From Helianthus annuus (taxonomy: Eukaryota; Streptophyta; Magnoliopsida; Asterales; Asteraceae), in the NCBI RefSeq assembly GCF_002127325.2, contig NC_035445.2, forward strand, positions 81,586,383 through 81,650,382: a DNA stretch of 64,000 nucleotides, given 5' to 3'. Shown piece by piece: positions 1-10,436 of the stretch (its first letter is position 1; each line of letters opens with the position of its first letter). Under the pieces are notes generated by a model, which saw nothing but the letters and a program-made list of their open reading frames with translations, was not told the DNA's origin and ran no database searches. The position numbers and the translations under genes were made by a program.

Positions 1-1070
1 TTTGGACCTTCGAACAAACACATTCACTGCCGTTTAGAGGATGCTTTAGGTCGCTGGAGGCCACAGTTGTAAACACCAAACCGAAGAGAGCCTTCGTCGC
101 CGTCTGCAAACAATGGCTTCGCAGTGGCTAGCGATGGCGGTGTTGTGGTAGTGGCTGTATAGAGAGAGAGAAAGAGTTAAAAGTAGTTGAAAGACTTTAC
201 TCCTGATGGTGTTGATAGTGTGTCGTTGTGTTTCTATACAGAGAGAGTGAGAAGGTTTTGAATTTTGATGCTTTGTGGCTGAAAAACCAAAGTAAAAAAA
301 ATGTACCGTCCTTTTTTATTAACCTTTGATAAATAGATTCATACTTTTTAAATTAACTAATTTAATTAGTTGAAGTATTTCAATTTCAATTTCTTTATAT
401 TTTTAGGAAATAATGTAGTAACTTAAATTAATATTCCACTTATATTTTTCAACTTTCATTCTGGAGAAGTATAATGTTTTATAATATTTTAAATATGCCG
501 TTACGATATGATTATTTTTATTTACGTCTTGGTTCATGTGAATATTTTTACGTACATTCTAATATAGATTCACATTTCGACGTAAAGGGTCAAGGATAAT
601 GCTTTTACATGCTTATTTTTATGTAAGTTTTCAATTAGTCTATGTTTTGACATTTTAATGTACGAATTGATACGTTTCTACGTAAGCGATACAAAATCAC
701 GTTTCAACATAATCTTTATTTGGAAACAAGTCAAATACAATATGTTTTCATACTTATTTTTGCGTATGTTGTTGGTCTATGTTTTGACGTAAAGTGTGTT
801 CGGAAACGAGTCAGGTCAATCATAATACGTTTTCATTCAATGGTATAAAAACGAGTTACAATACGTTATGACGCCGCTAAGTCTTGATGCAAAGGTAAGG
901 GTTGTGTAGTGGTTAGGTGGAACCTTCACTAAACGAACTGACCTGGGTTGCATTACGTTTCTTTTGTAACCGTAATGTTTGAGATCGGACACAATGAAAC
1001 ACGCGTTTTCATTTGATTAACGCATCTCATAACATGCCACAGTTGTAAATGATTAAAGCGTCGCCGCCGC
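1..1070. other. Non-coding DNA, possible body of a Helitron
   Basis: AT-rich DNA with no credible gene. A short GA-rich tract lies near 160-180. Between about 480 and 880 a loosely repeated motif with an ACGT core (variants of cgacgtaaa and ttacgta) recurs several times. If the Helitron-like terminus at 1071-1098 is real, this stretch is its body. No 5' end of the TCTATACTA type was found inside the window. Confidence 0.4.
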
Positions 1071-1098
1071 AACGCGCGGCCTATGGCAAAATTCTAGT
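1071..1098 (+). mobile_element. Helitron-like 3' terminus
   Basis: A GC-rich hairpin (gccgc, loop, gcggc) is followed about 14 nt later by CTAG and a T. This is the layout of plant Helitron 3' ends, a short hairpin roughly 10-15 nt before CTRR with insertion before T. The matching 5' end is not visible, so it may lie left of the window. It could also be a chance match. Confidence 0.4.
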
Positions 1099-1322
1099 TC
1101 GAATTGTTTTTAAACTATACATCAAATATGCGTTTGGTTCGCATAATACAATAGAATTGAATTAGATAGTTTAATGTGTTAGTTCACTAAATTTGTTAGA
1201 ATTGCTTTTTCATTTCCATTTCTAATATTTTTGGTTGAGATAAAATTAGAATTGATAGGAGAATTAATTTCCTCAAATTTATAAATGAATTCATAATTCT
1301 TCCGATATATAAATAAATGAGA

Positions 1323-1651
1323 GAGTTAATTACATAGTTAGTCCCTGTGGTTCGTACAAAGTAACACACTTAGGTACTAATAGTTTAAAATCACATTCTA
1401 GGGTATTAACTTTTCATTTTGTAACGTTTGGAGGTATTAACGTTATTTGTAGGTTTAAAATCACATTCTATTAGTACCTAAGTATGTTATTTTGTGCAAA
1501 ATACAAGGACTAACTATGTTAATACCTAAGAAGTTAATACCTCCAAACTTTACAATATGAAAAGTTAATACCCTAGAAAGTGATTTTAAACTATTAGTAC
1601 CTAAGTATGTTATCTTGTGCAAACTACAAGGACTAACTATGTAATTATCTC
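1323..1651. mobile_element. Foldback MITE, GAGTTAATTACA type
   Basis: The left end starts GAGTTAATTACATAGTTAG and the right end, read on the minus strand, starts GAGATAATTACATAGTTAG. The two halves are inverted copies over more than 100 bp, including the motifs aggtactaatagttt and agggtattaac. The interior contains a further partial repeat of the arm (1450-1545), so the element is a compound palindrome. No coding potential. The terminus resembles the Mutator-like foldback elements at 43894-45779 and 63074-63493. No clear target duplication is visible. Confidence 0.75.
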
Positions 1652-2961
1652 AAGTTATTCAATTAAATTTATTGTAATCTTCGACTACTCACTCGTCGCA
1701 TCCCTCACCCCCACCTCTACCTCCATCCACCAAGCCCCCATGACCTGGACCGCTGACCTGAACGAACGATGGCCCGCCCCCACCTAGAATGTTGCCGATC
1801 CGCATTATCCTGACCCACACCACCACCTTCGTTGACAATCAGGCTAGGGCGACAGTCTGGGATTGGGTGGTTGATAGTTATCCTGGGCGGCAACAACGAT
1901 CCAAGTCACAATGACGGTCCACGATTGAATCAAGGTCAACCTACCGGGTTAGGTCGTGGTCTAGTCGGCACTCGGGTTCTATCTGATCGACGATCGTGTG
2001 GTGGTGGGGGGTGGGTCGGGATTGGTCCAGACTGGGGCGGTGACGAGTGGTGGCAGGTGTCGATTTAGGTTGGGGTCGACGGTCTGGGTCAATCAGGGGT
2101 GGTGGTCCAGGCTGGGGCGGCGGTTCAGGTTGGGGTCAACGGTCGAGTCTCTTTAGTGCCAACAACCTAGGTCGGGTGGTTAGGTTGGGGGCAACAACAA
2201 TGTTCGATATGAAGGTTGGTGTGATAGATTCCTTTATGATTATTACAAATTTAGTTTTTTCATTGAGTGCAATTCGTTCAAGTTCCAATAATTTTCAAAT
2301 GTTTGAATTTCAAATCCAATTCCATTGACAAATTCTACTTCCATAAAAGTTCCACAAATCAAACAACCCCTCAGAGATTTACATTAAAAACATTTGTTAT
2401 TTAAAGAAAATCTGTATCTTTAACGACGAACCGTAAACTTATATTTCACTACCAACAATACACATCCTTAAAAAATCAAGACAAAATTGCACAAAACAAC
2501 CTTAATATATTTCTAAAACTGCACGCTATATCTTTCAGTTTAAAAATTGCCCAGATCAACCTAGGTTGATATTTTGTTATCGAGATCAACCTTTTAGACT
2601 AACATCGTTAAGTTTTTTGGTTAAGTAACCTCACATGCTTTTCATGTGATTCTTATTTATATTTTGTCTTATCCTAAAGATTTTGTCAGGTTTTTTATTT
2701 TATTTTTTTATCATTAACGTTGACATGGATTTTTTGAGTTTTTTTCTTTTAAATAGGTATGAGTAAAAAAATTATATACCAAAATTTTTCAATTTGTTTA
2801 TTTTGATTAATCCAAATAAAAAAAAAATCAAATCACCAGAATTCTATTGTCTCAATTCCATTTGCCTCCCCTTTTTTTCTTCATCTTCCTCGTATCTTCC
2901 ATCATTTCCGATGATTCCCCTTTTTTATTATATGATCAGGTTTTATGAAAACTGAAGGTTA
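1652..2961. other. Non-coding DNA, G-rich low-complexity block then AT-rich
   Basis: 1680-2200 is rich in short G-rich phrases such as ggttggggtc and ggctggggcgg that recur irregularly. Open frames there (1832-2328) have glycine- and arginine-rich low-complexity translations and no recognisable domain. 2370-2960 is AT-rich with nothing recognised. Confidence 0.5.
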
Positions 2962-3349
2962 TGGTTCAAAAAAACCGCGCAGACCATCTAGGTCGCGCGC
3001 TGGACCATACTCCTTACTCAGCTAACTGATCAATCTTAGAACCGTGCGGGCTGCTTAAGCAGACCTTGACCTCGCGCGAGGTCCAAACAAGAGATAATAT
3101 CAGTTTCAACACTTAGCGTTCTAAATAAGAGTCTTCAGCAACTACAACCCTGCGCGGGCTAATTACATACTCAACATGGGTCGTGCAGGAGTTAGAGCGC
3201 AAAGCCACTTCAGAAGGTACACAAGGTACAAATGGCAGAAGAAAGTGCCAACCGGCGTCCTCCAGGCTGTGCTCTATCGTGCTCCACGATCGTTTGACGT
3301 GCAGGAGACAATAAGTACACAAGGACGTCTACGTGGCACCAATCAGGGG

Positions 3350-4280
3350 TAGGGGTGTTCATGAGCCGATCCGATCCGATCGAGGGTCTGCTCATGCTCA
3401 GATTGAATTACAACCGATCCGATCCGATCGGATCAAATTTGCAAAACCGAGCACAAAAGTGATGCTCATGCTCGGATTGAATTTGAATCGATCGGACCGT
3501 TTTCGCTCGGTTTTTATCAAATCCTAAAAAAATCGAGCGGATCGTTTTCGCTCGGTTTTGCTCGATTGAATTATAAGGCTGCGTTCAACAAAAACAAATC
3601 ATAACTTAATTAAAACATGTCCAACACTTTACTAACAAAAGCACTACATAACAAAATCATGATTCTAAAAATGTTCTTAATAATATCAAGAAGCACAAAA
3701 TAAAGTGTGAAATACAAATTGTCATTTAGTTCAAAAGCCATAAACTTCTTCTTTAAGCTTGATCATCTCCATCCACAAAATTCAACTTCAAATCAACATA
3801 TAACCTATAAACACAAGCATTAAACAAAACCATTAAGTTCTACACATTACATAACAACTTTTATGGTTTGTTAATTATAAAAATACCTTTTATTTATTAT
3901 CAGACCCATCTGGAGTCACCACATCAATTTCCAATGTTAATGCATAAACTACAAAAGTATAAGTAGATTATAGGAATAGGGATTTAGGGTTAGATTTTGA
4001 TATTAACTATTAAGTTGGGCTGAATATTTTTTGGGCTTTTAATTTTTTTGGGCTAGTATGTTTTTTTGGGTTTTTAATCTATAATATATATATATATATA
4101 TATATTATTAATTATTAATAAAAATAATTCGAGCGAAACCGAGCGATCGACGAGCGAGCGGACCTTTGCTCATGCTTGGATTGAATTTGAATCGAACCGA
4201 TCCGAGCGGCTCATTTACAAACTGAGCGGGAATCGAACAAGCATTGTTCGAGCGATCGTCGAGCAGTTTGGACAGACCTA
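3350..4280. mobile_element. Non-autonomous hAT element
   Basis: Flanked by the 8-bp direct duplication ATCAGGGG (3342-3349 and 4281-4288). Ends are TAGGGGTGTTC on the left and, on the minus strand, TAGGTCTGTCC on the right. Subterminal regions are crowded with gatccgatcc and gagcgatcg motifs, as expected for hAT transposase-binding arrays. A (TA)n run sits at about 4083-4106. No transposase ORF. The other LTR copy has one uninterrupted site (atcagagg, near 38486), confirming the insertion. Confidence 0.9.
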
Positions 4281-4505
4281 ATCAGGGGGCAGCGACACCT
4301 GCCCCATGATCTCCACTTACCTGTTGATGGCAGAGGGACAACGAGACCGAAAACAGGGGACACGTTGTTCCAATCATGGTGCGCCAGCACCGGAGATCTT
4401 CTAGAACGCACTAACGGTCGATGCCAGTGAGACAAGAAGGATATTCCCTGTTTGTCGACTTCCGGCCCAAGGCCCATCAGCATATCTCATCTTACATCTC
4501 TCCGG

Positions 4506-4513
4506 CTATAAAT
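4506..4513 (+). promoter_or_regulatory. TATA box of the Tat 5' LTR
   Basis: TATAAATA in a conserved context (ccggctataaata), present at the matching place in the 3' LTR (38712-38719). It is the best candidate for the LTR promoter that drove gag-pol. Confidence 0.6.
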
Positions 4514-4986
4514 AAAGACCTTCATGCACAGGTTAAACATTCTACACTCTCCTCTCTCACTCTTAACACACACTTATTTTCTCAAAGCAGATACTTATTC
4601 TCACGTCGGAGTCTGGTTAAGAGGGAAAACCCCATATTCCCCTCTTAACGAGCTAACGGTGTTCTGTTTTGCAGGAAGATCAGATCATTACGGAGCTCAG
4701 GAAAGCTAAAGAAGATTAACCCTCATGTTTAAAACATAAACCCAACTAATGAACCCTAAAATTAGTAACGGTTTCTTCAAAAACAAAACAAAAATTTGTT
4801 TTTTCTTCTAAAGAAATACAAGTTAAATTCATTTTCGTTAGTTTAACCAGTTTTTATTACAAAAAAAAAAAAAGAAAAATAAAAATACGTGTGACATCTT
4901 TCATAAGATTGCAAGAGATATTTTTATTCAAACACCAAAAAAAATTATATATTTGTAATAAAAAGATGCAACTACTCGTTTTTTTA

Positions 4987-5020
4987 ACTAGTATTTGAGC
5001 CTGTGCTTCGCGGCTGGGTC
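4987..5020 (-). mobile_element. Helitron-like 3' terminus on the minus strand, inside the LTR
   Basis: Read on the minus strand, a GC-rich imperfect hairpin is followed by aaata and CTAGT, the Helitron 3' layout. The same sequence occurs at 39192-39225 in the other LTR copy, so the insertion predates Tat transposition. No clean 5' TC terminus was found. Confidence 0.35.
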
Positions 5021-5599
5021 ATAGGAAGATGCCGGAGATGATGTACTCGTTATCTGGTTTATTGATGGATTAATATTTAAACTATTTAGGCTTTAATCTA
5101 AATAATAGTAAAAATAAGCAAATAACACGGTTAGGTAAACATGTCTATAGTTAAAAGTTAGTTTTAACTATAATAGGTTAAATTAAAAGAAATTGTTACA
5201 TAGTGTATTGAAGGATTAATATAAACCATGTAAGCTTTAATCCAAATGGCGTTACAGCGGGGCCGCAGGGGCACGAGGAGAGTTCGGTCGGTATCGCACA
5301 CTATGACAAAGGATAAATAAAACAAAAAAAAATGCCATAACATTAACTAAGTTAATATCTACATGTGTTCGGTTGCAGCTGCGGCTCAGCCATGAACAAC
5401 GAAATCTCAATAAAAATAAACACGTTATTAGTTATGTGTCGTAACAAGAGTATCTAACACTAAAAATAATATAAAAGTAATATGTGTATAATAAAATAAT
5501 AATAAGAAAAATATATGAACCATCAATGGTGAATAAGAAGTGTTAAAGACAATTGAAAATGTTACTTTAGAAATATATATAATTTTAATACAACTTTAT

Positions 5600-5905
5600 G
5601 TTATTTGAAAACTCGTGTCTGTTTCAATTAAAATGTCAAAGCATTAATAAAAGCATAGCTTCCCTATGTCAAACTTCATCAATGATTGAAAACTCATGTT
5701 TGTTTCTATAAAAAACATTTTAATAAAACTCTATGTAATTTGAAAACTCGTGTCTGTATATATAAAAGTGTCAAAGCATATATAAAAGCATAGCTTCCGT
5801 ATGTCAAACTTCATCAATGATTGAAAACGCGTGTCTATTTCTATAAAAGTGTCAAAGCATAAGTAAAAGCATAGCTTCCCTATGTCAAACTTCATCAATG
5901 AGTTT
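5600..5905. repeat. Degenerate tandem repeats of about 75-80 bp in the 5' LTR copy
   Basis: About four units share the phrases gaaaactcgtgtctgt, aaagtgtcaaagcat, aaaagcatagcttcc and tatgtcaaacttcatcaa. The same array recurs at about 41095-41400 in the other copy. Not a CRISPR: the units vary, are contiguous and have no unique spacers. Confidence 0.7.
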
Positions 5906-5925
5906 TATATGTCAATACTTTTTTA

Positions 5926-6152
5926 GAACACCCGTAATGAGGTTTTTTAAATTTTTTTCCTCAAAAAATCGCCTTAAAATGCCCCTAGACCATCCCCTGA
6001 GCGTTTTTTTCAAAAAAAAAAATGCTTTTGGCGTTCTTTTTTCCACGCCTTTGTTCTAATTCTTTGGTCAATGACCATGCATCCTTTTTGTTTGGCCAAA
6101 TCAATTTTTGATGGTTTTTTTATTTAAATTCTATTAAATAATGCCCCGCAAT
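5926..6152. mobile_element. PIF/Harbinger (Tourist-like) MITE, truncated
   Basis: Follows a TTA (5923-5925) and starts gaacacccgtaatgagg, as does the complete MITE at 41429-41779. It stops abruptly at 6152, where Tat pol sequence begins, and lacks its right inverted repeat. This places the deletion breakpoint of the Tat 5' region inside the MITE. Confidence 0.7.
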
Positions 6153-9100
6153 TTTTGAAAAAGCGCTGAAGAGCGGAAAGTTAAGCCATCTGGTAAAAAA
6201 TGTGCGCAAGGAGACGCGCCAGATTCAGAGGAATGATGATGGAAACCAGAAGAAGGTTAGATGCCTTGAGACACACATGGTCAATGGACCAAGGTATAGC
6301 GCTAGAAACAAAGGCAAGCGCCCATTCGAGCCAGTATGGCAAGAACAACAAGTCATCTTTCCGGTAGTGCGCGGGGGAACACGCGCCATACGCCCAGTTG
6401 TCATTACCGGCATCATAGGGCACTATGAAATAGAATACATCTTCATCGATCCAGGAAGTACAGCTGATATCATTTATGAACAATGTTTCAATCAGTTTGA
6501 TGATGAACATAAAGCGCGCCTCGAGCCTGTTGATTATCCTCTGTTGGGATTCTGCAATGAGATGGTCTTCCCTCTAGGCCAGATCAGTTTCCCCGTCATG
6601 CTATCTGACGGGAAACATTCAAGAACTGCAAACGTCAACTTCATGGTGATGCCAGTCAAATCAAGGCATGATGTTTTAATTGGGAGAGAAACCCAAGGAG
6701 AAATGAACATGGTAACCTCCACACCCCACTCAGCCATTGGCTTCCCAACAGAGACGTGGGTGACGATTATTTATGCAAAGAAAGAGGTGATGGCAGCTAA
6801 GGATGCGCGCCCATTCAAAGCGCCAAAAATTTCAACAACCGAGCCAGAAAAATGGGTCTTGAACCGCAAGTACCCAGAACAGATGGTGATTATAGGCCAT
6901 GCAATCTCACCAAATATCAGGACGCGCCTCAAGCAATTACTGTTCAGGAACATGGACATTTTCGCCTGGACTCCGGCCGACATGACCGGTGTCCCGCGCG
7001 ACGTTACAGAATATTGTCTGAACACTTATCCCTCCGCCGAGCCAAAAGTGCAAAGAAGGCGCAGCCTAGGGGCGGATAAGACTAAAGCTATAAATGAGCA
7101 AGTTTGTGAGCTGCTAAAAGCAAGAATTCTGAGAGAGGTGCGCTATCAAAGTTCGGTTGCAAACCCTGTTATGGACGAGAAGTCTAATGGAGGATGGCGC
7201 ATGTGTGTTGATTACACTGATCTCAATAAGGCATGTCCCAAGGATTGTTATTCGCTGCCTAAGATCGACAAGAAGATAGACTCTCTCGCGCCATACAGAT
7301 GGAAATGTTTTTTGGATTGCTACAAAGGGTATCATCAAGTCCAGATGGTGCTGGAAGATGAAGATAAGGCAGCGTTCCGCACTAACATCGGAATCTTCTG
7401 TTACACAAAAATGCCCTTTGGACTCAAGAGTGTTGGCTCAACCTACCAGCAATTGATGGATATGATATTTGCTGAAGATATCGGGAAACATATCAAAGTA
7501 TACATCGACGATCTTGTGATCAAAGTCCTGAGGAGGACCAAATGTTAAAAGACATAGAAAAGACATTCAACTCTCTGGGAAGCGTGAACATGAAGCTGAA
7601 TCCAGCAAAATGTTCTTTTGGTATGGAGGAAGGCAAGTTCTTGGGCTTCGTGGTTACAAACGACGGCTTCAAAGTCAATCCTGAAAAGGTTCAAGCCATA
7701 GAGCGGATGCCGTCACCGCGCACGATCAAAGAGATGCAAAGATTGGCCGGCCGCCTAGCCGCGCTTAATCGATTTCTATCAAACCACGCTGCAAAATCGT
7801 ACCCTTTTATTAGTACCCTGCGCAACTGCGTGAAAAAGCAAGAATTCAAATGGACGCCAGAAGCAGAAGCTGCCTTCCAACAAATGAAAGAGTTTTTGAT
7901 CAAGCTCCCTACTCTAACTGCGTCGTTTGAAAAAGAACCACTCATTCTGTACTTTTCTTCTTCGGACAAGGCAGTTGGGTCGGTATTGTTGGTGGAAAGA
8001 AACGGAGTTCAGACTCTAATTTACTATGTCATAAGGGTGCTTATAGATCCAGAAACAAGATATTCAGCCATGGAAAAGTTAGTGCTTGCACTGCTACACG
8101 CCTCCAGGAGGCTGTGCAGATATTTTACGGGGCATGTAATCACGGTACTCACTAACTTCCACATCGGCACAATTCTGCAAAAGCCAGAAACGTCAAGTCG
8201 CCTGGCAAAGTGGGCAATTGAGCTGGGGGGCCACAACATTCTGTACAGGCCGCGCCCAGCCATTAAGGGTCAAGTACTAGCGGACTTCATCACTGAAGTC
8301 CCAGAGGATAAGATCAAAAAGTGTGAAATTGTGGATACTCCCATCAAAGATACATCAGATGAATTGTGGTTGCTGTATACTGACGGAGCCTCAAACGAGG
8401 ACGGCGCAGGGGCTGGATTGCGCCTTGTTAGCCCAGAGAAACATGAGTTCACATATGCCATCAAGTTGGATTTCGAGAATACCAACAACGAGGCTGAATA
8501 TGAAGCATTCTTGGCAGGCCTGCGCCTGACCATCAAGATGGGAGCGCAAAACTTACAAGCACATGTCGACTCTCTGCTGATCGCAAGTCAAATCAATGGG
8601 TTATATGATGCGAAGGGTGAAGTTATGGCTTTATACTTAGAGCAAATTGCTTCAGCAGTTCAAATCATACAAGGTTGTTCATATCAATCGATCTGAGAAC
8701 AAGCCAGCGGACGCGCTAAGCAAGCTCGCTTCAACAGCCTTCCAACATCTCGCCAAAGATGTTAGAATCGAAGTCTTAAAAAACCCATCTGTCTTGTTGC
8801 GACAAGTGAATGTAATTGAGATAGGACCACCATCGTGGATGACCCCTATCATTCAATACCTTCAAGAAGGAATTCTCCCTGAAAACAAAGCAGAAGCTAG
8901 GAAGATACAGAACAAAGCGTTCTTCTATGAGATGAATGGTGGAATTTGTATCGAAGATCCTTCTTGGGGCCACTTATGCGCTGTGTGGACCCCCAAGACG
9001 CAAGTTACCTGATCAGGGAGATTCATGAAGACATCTTCGGCATTCATGCGGGCCCGTGCATGGTTGTCGCGAAGATAATGAACGTTGGTTACTATTGGCC

Positions 9101-9172
9101 AGGGATGCACATTAACGCTCTAAAGGAATTGCGCAAATGTGACTCATGTCAAAGGCACGCCCCGAAAACCCT
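6153..9172 (+). pseudogene. Tat pol, first block: protease, reverse transcriptase, two RNase H domains, integrase zinc finger
   Basis: Protein remains read as gypsy pol in shifting frames. The protease motif is D-P-G-S-T near 6448, replacing the usual D-S/T-G. The reverse transcriptase has YIDD at 7501-7512. A gypsy-type RNase H lies at about 7900-8200, and a second RNase H (D-G-A-S near 8380, then N-N-E-A-E-Y) is the archaeal-type extra domain known from Tat elements. The integrase H2C2 finger ends with C-x2-C at 9141-9152. The frame is open leftward to 6153 with no ATG, consistent with loss of gag. Frameshifts fall near 7530-7545, 8650-8695 and 8990-9010. The block ends where the Copia element inserted. 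Confidence 0.85.
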
Positions 9173-9636
9173 TGTTGGTGCATGTTTTGTGACAACAGCT
9201 TAGATTTGGTCTTTGGATATCTTGTAATTAGTAAAACGATAAACAGTTAGCGGGTTTAGCTTTGTAATAGTTTGTTATAGTGAAGTAAGAATGATTGGGC
9301 CAAACCAAACCCATGTATGGGGGAGGGTTTGCGAATTGGGCCTTGCCCAAGACCTAGCCCATATGCAAAGCTTTGTCCTATATAAACAAAGCTTAGCATT
9401 AGGGTTTAGGTTAATCATCTAATCACCTTAATCACTTGGAGAGAATTCGTGAAAGACAACGGCTTGGACGAATTAGGATCTTGATTGATTGTAATCGTTA
9501 CGAAGATAATCAATAAAGATCGAGTTTGATGTGATTCGTGTTCTACTAGTTTTCTGTGAAATCTAATCTAGGGGATTCCGCACTCTAGGTTGGATCGACG
9601 ATTCTATTACGATCCGCACGTTTTACGGGACTTACA
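9173..9636 (+). repeat. 5' LTR of the Copia element
   Basis: 464 bp, TG...CA ends, the same length as the 3' LTR with five single-base differences. TATATAAA at 9379-9386 is the likely promoter TATA box. It directly precedes the primer-binding site. Confidence 0.95.
9379..9386 (+). promoter_or_regulatory. TATA box of the Copia LTR
   Basis: TATATAAA in the middle of the LTR, identical in the 3' LTR (18931-18938). Position fits a U3/R boundary promoter. Confidence 0.6.
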
Positions 9637-9638
9637 AT

Positions 9639-9650
9639 TGGTATCAGAGC
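9639..9650 (+). other. Primer-binding site, initiator tRNA-Met
   Basis: TGGTATCAGAGC begins 2 nt after the LTR. It is complementary to the 3' end of plant initiator tRNA-Met, the usual primer of Copia elements. Confidence 0.95.
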
Positions 9651-10436
9651 GTTCGGCTCTTGCTTGGCTTGGTTCAGAATCGTTTTTGCAGAAAAATCGG
9701 CGTTTTTGGAGTTTTCAGAAGCTGTGTTCGTGTTCTGCTGCAGATTTCGGATAGGATTCAAGCATTTCGCATCATTATTGATCAAAATACTTGAATTCCG
9801 AACCATTACTGATAGAAATCTTGCATTTCTGATCAATTTCGGACCAGATTTCTTCCATTTCGGACAGAAAACAATCAATTACGGACCATTTCGGATTTGA
9901 AGGCTTGCGTTCCGGATCAAAAACTTGCATTTCGGACCAGTTGACTTGAATTTCGGATCTTCAGACCTTGATTTCGGATAATCAGTCCTGCATTTCAGAT
10001 TAAATAGTCAATTCCGGATCAGAAGGTGTTTGATTTCGGACCAGAAAGTATCATTACGGATCAGAATAGTGCATTACGGACTTGAAGGTGGTCTTTTCGG
10101 ATCAATACTGACCATTACGGATAAACACACCCATTTCGAACCATTTCGAACCATTTCTGATCATTTCGAACGGGGTGGAATTTTTCTTGCCTTGCGTAAG
10201 AAAAATTTCACTGTTTCGCGTTTAGAAAACTATCCGTAACTCATTTGGACAAACCGTTTGCACCGTTGGAATCCTTGGATTTTTAGGACAAAAAAAGACT
10301 CTGGAAAATCCGGAAAAAGGTCTTCGACATTATATATCATTGGAATCGTATTCTCGAGACGAGTCTAACGGTATAATTTGGTAAAAACAGATTTCGGACA
10401 CAATTTGTACGGTTTTACCAGTCTGCTTACGTTAAA

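Larger units (their letters stand above)
2962..6152 (+). repeat. 5' LTR copy of the Tat element (truncated at its 3' side, contains insertions)
   Basis: Matches 38107-41653 along its length, with roughly 4-6% mismatch by eye. Starts TGGTTC. After removing the hAT element at 3350-4280 (plus its 8-bp duplication) it is about 2.25 kb. It ends inside a PIF-type MITE that is complete in the right copy, so the true LTR end, the primer-binding site and gag were probably removed by deletion at 6152. Confidence 0.75.

Noticed and set aside
1832..2328. Two overlapping Gly/Arg-rich ORFs
   Set aside because: Low-complexity G-rich DNA keeps several frames open. No domain, no intron structure, no regulatory context.
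1100..2372. A larger hAT-like element between ttggttcgcataatac and the cccctcagag phrase
   Set aside because: Some end similarity, but no target duplication or consistent inverted repeats could be shown.
4083..4106. (TA)n run as a regulatory or replication site
   Set aside because: Simple repeat inside a hAT element, with no further evidence.
5600..5905. Repeat array that could be mistaken for CRISPR
   Set aside because: Units are contiguous and diverged, without spacers of constant length, in a plant nuclear context, and the array recurs in the second LTR.
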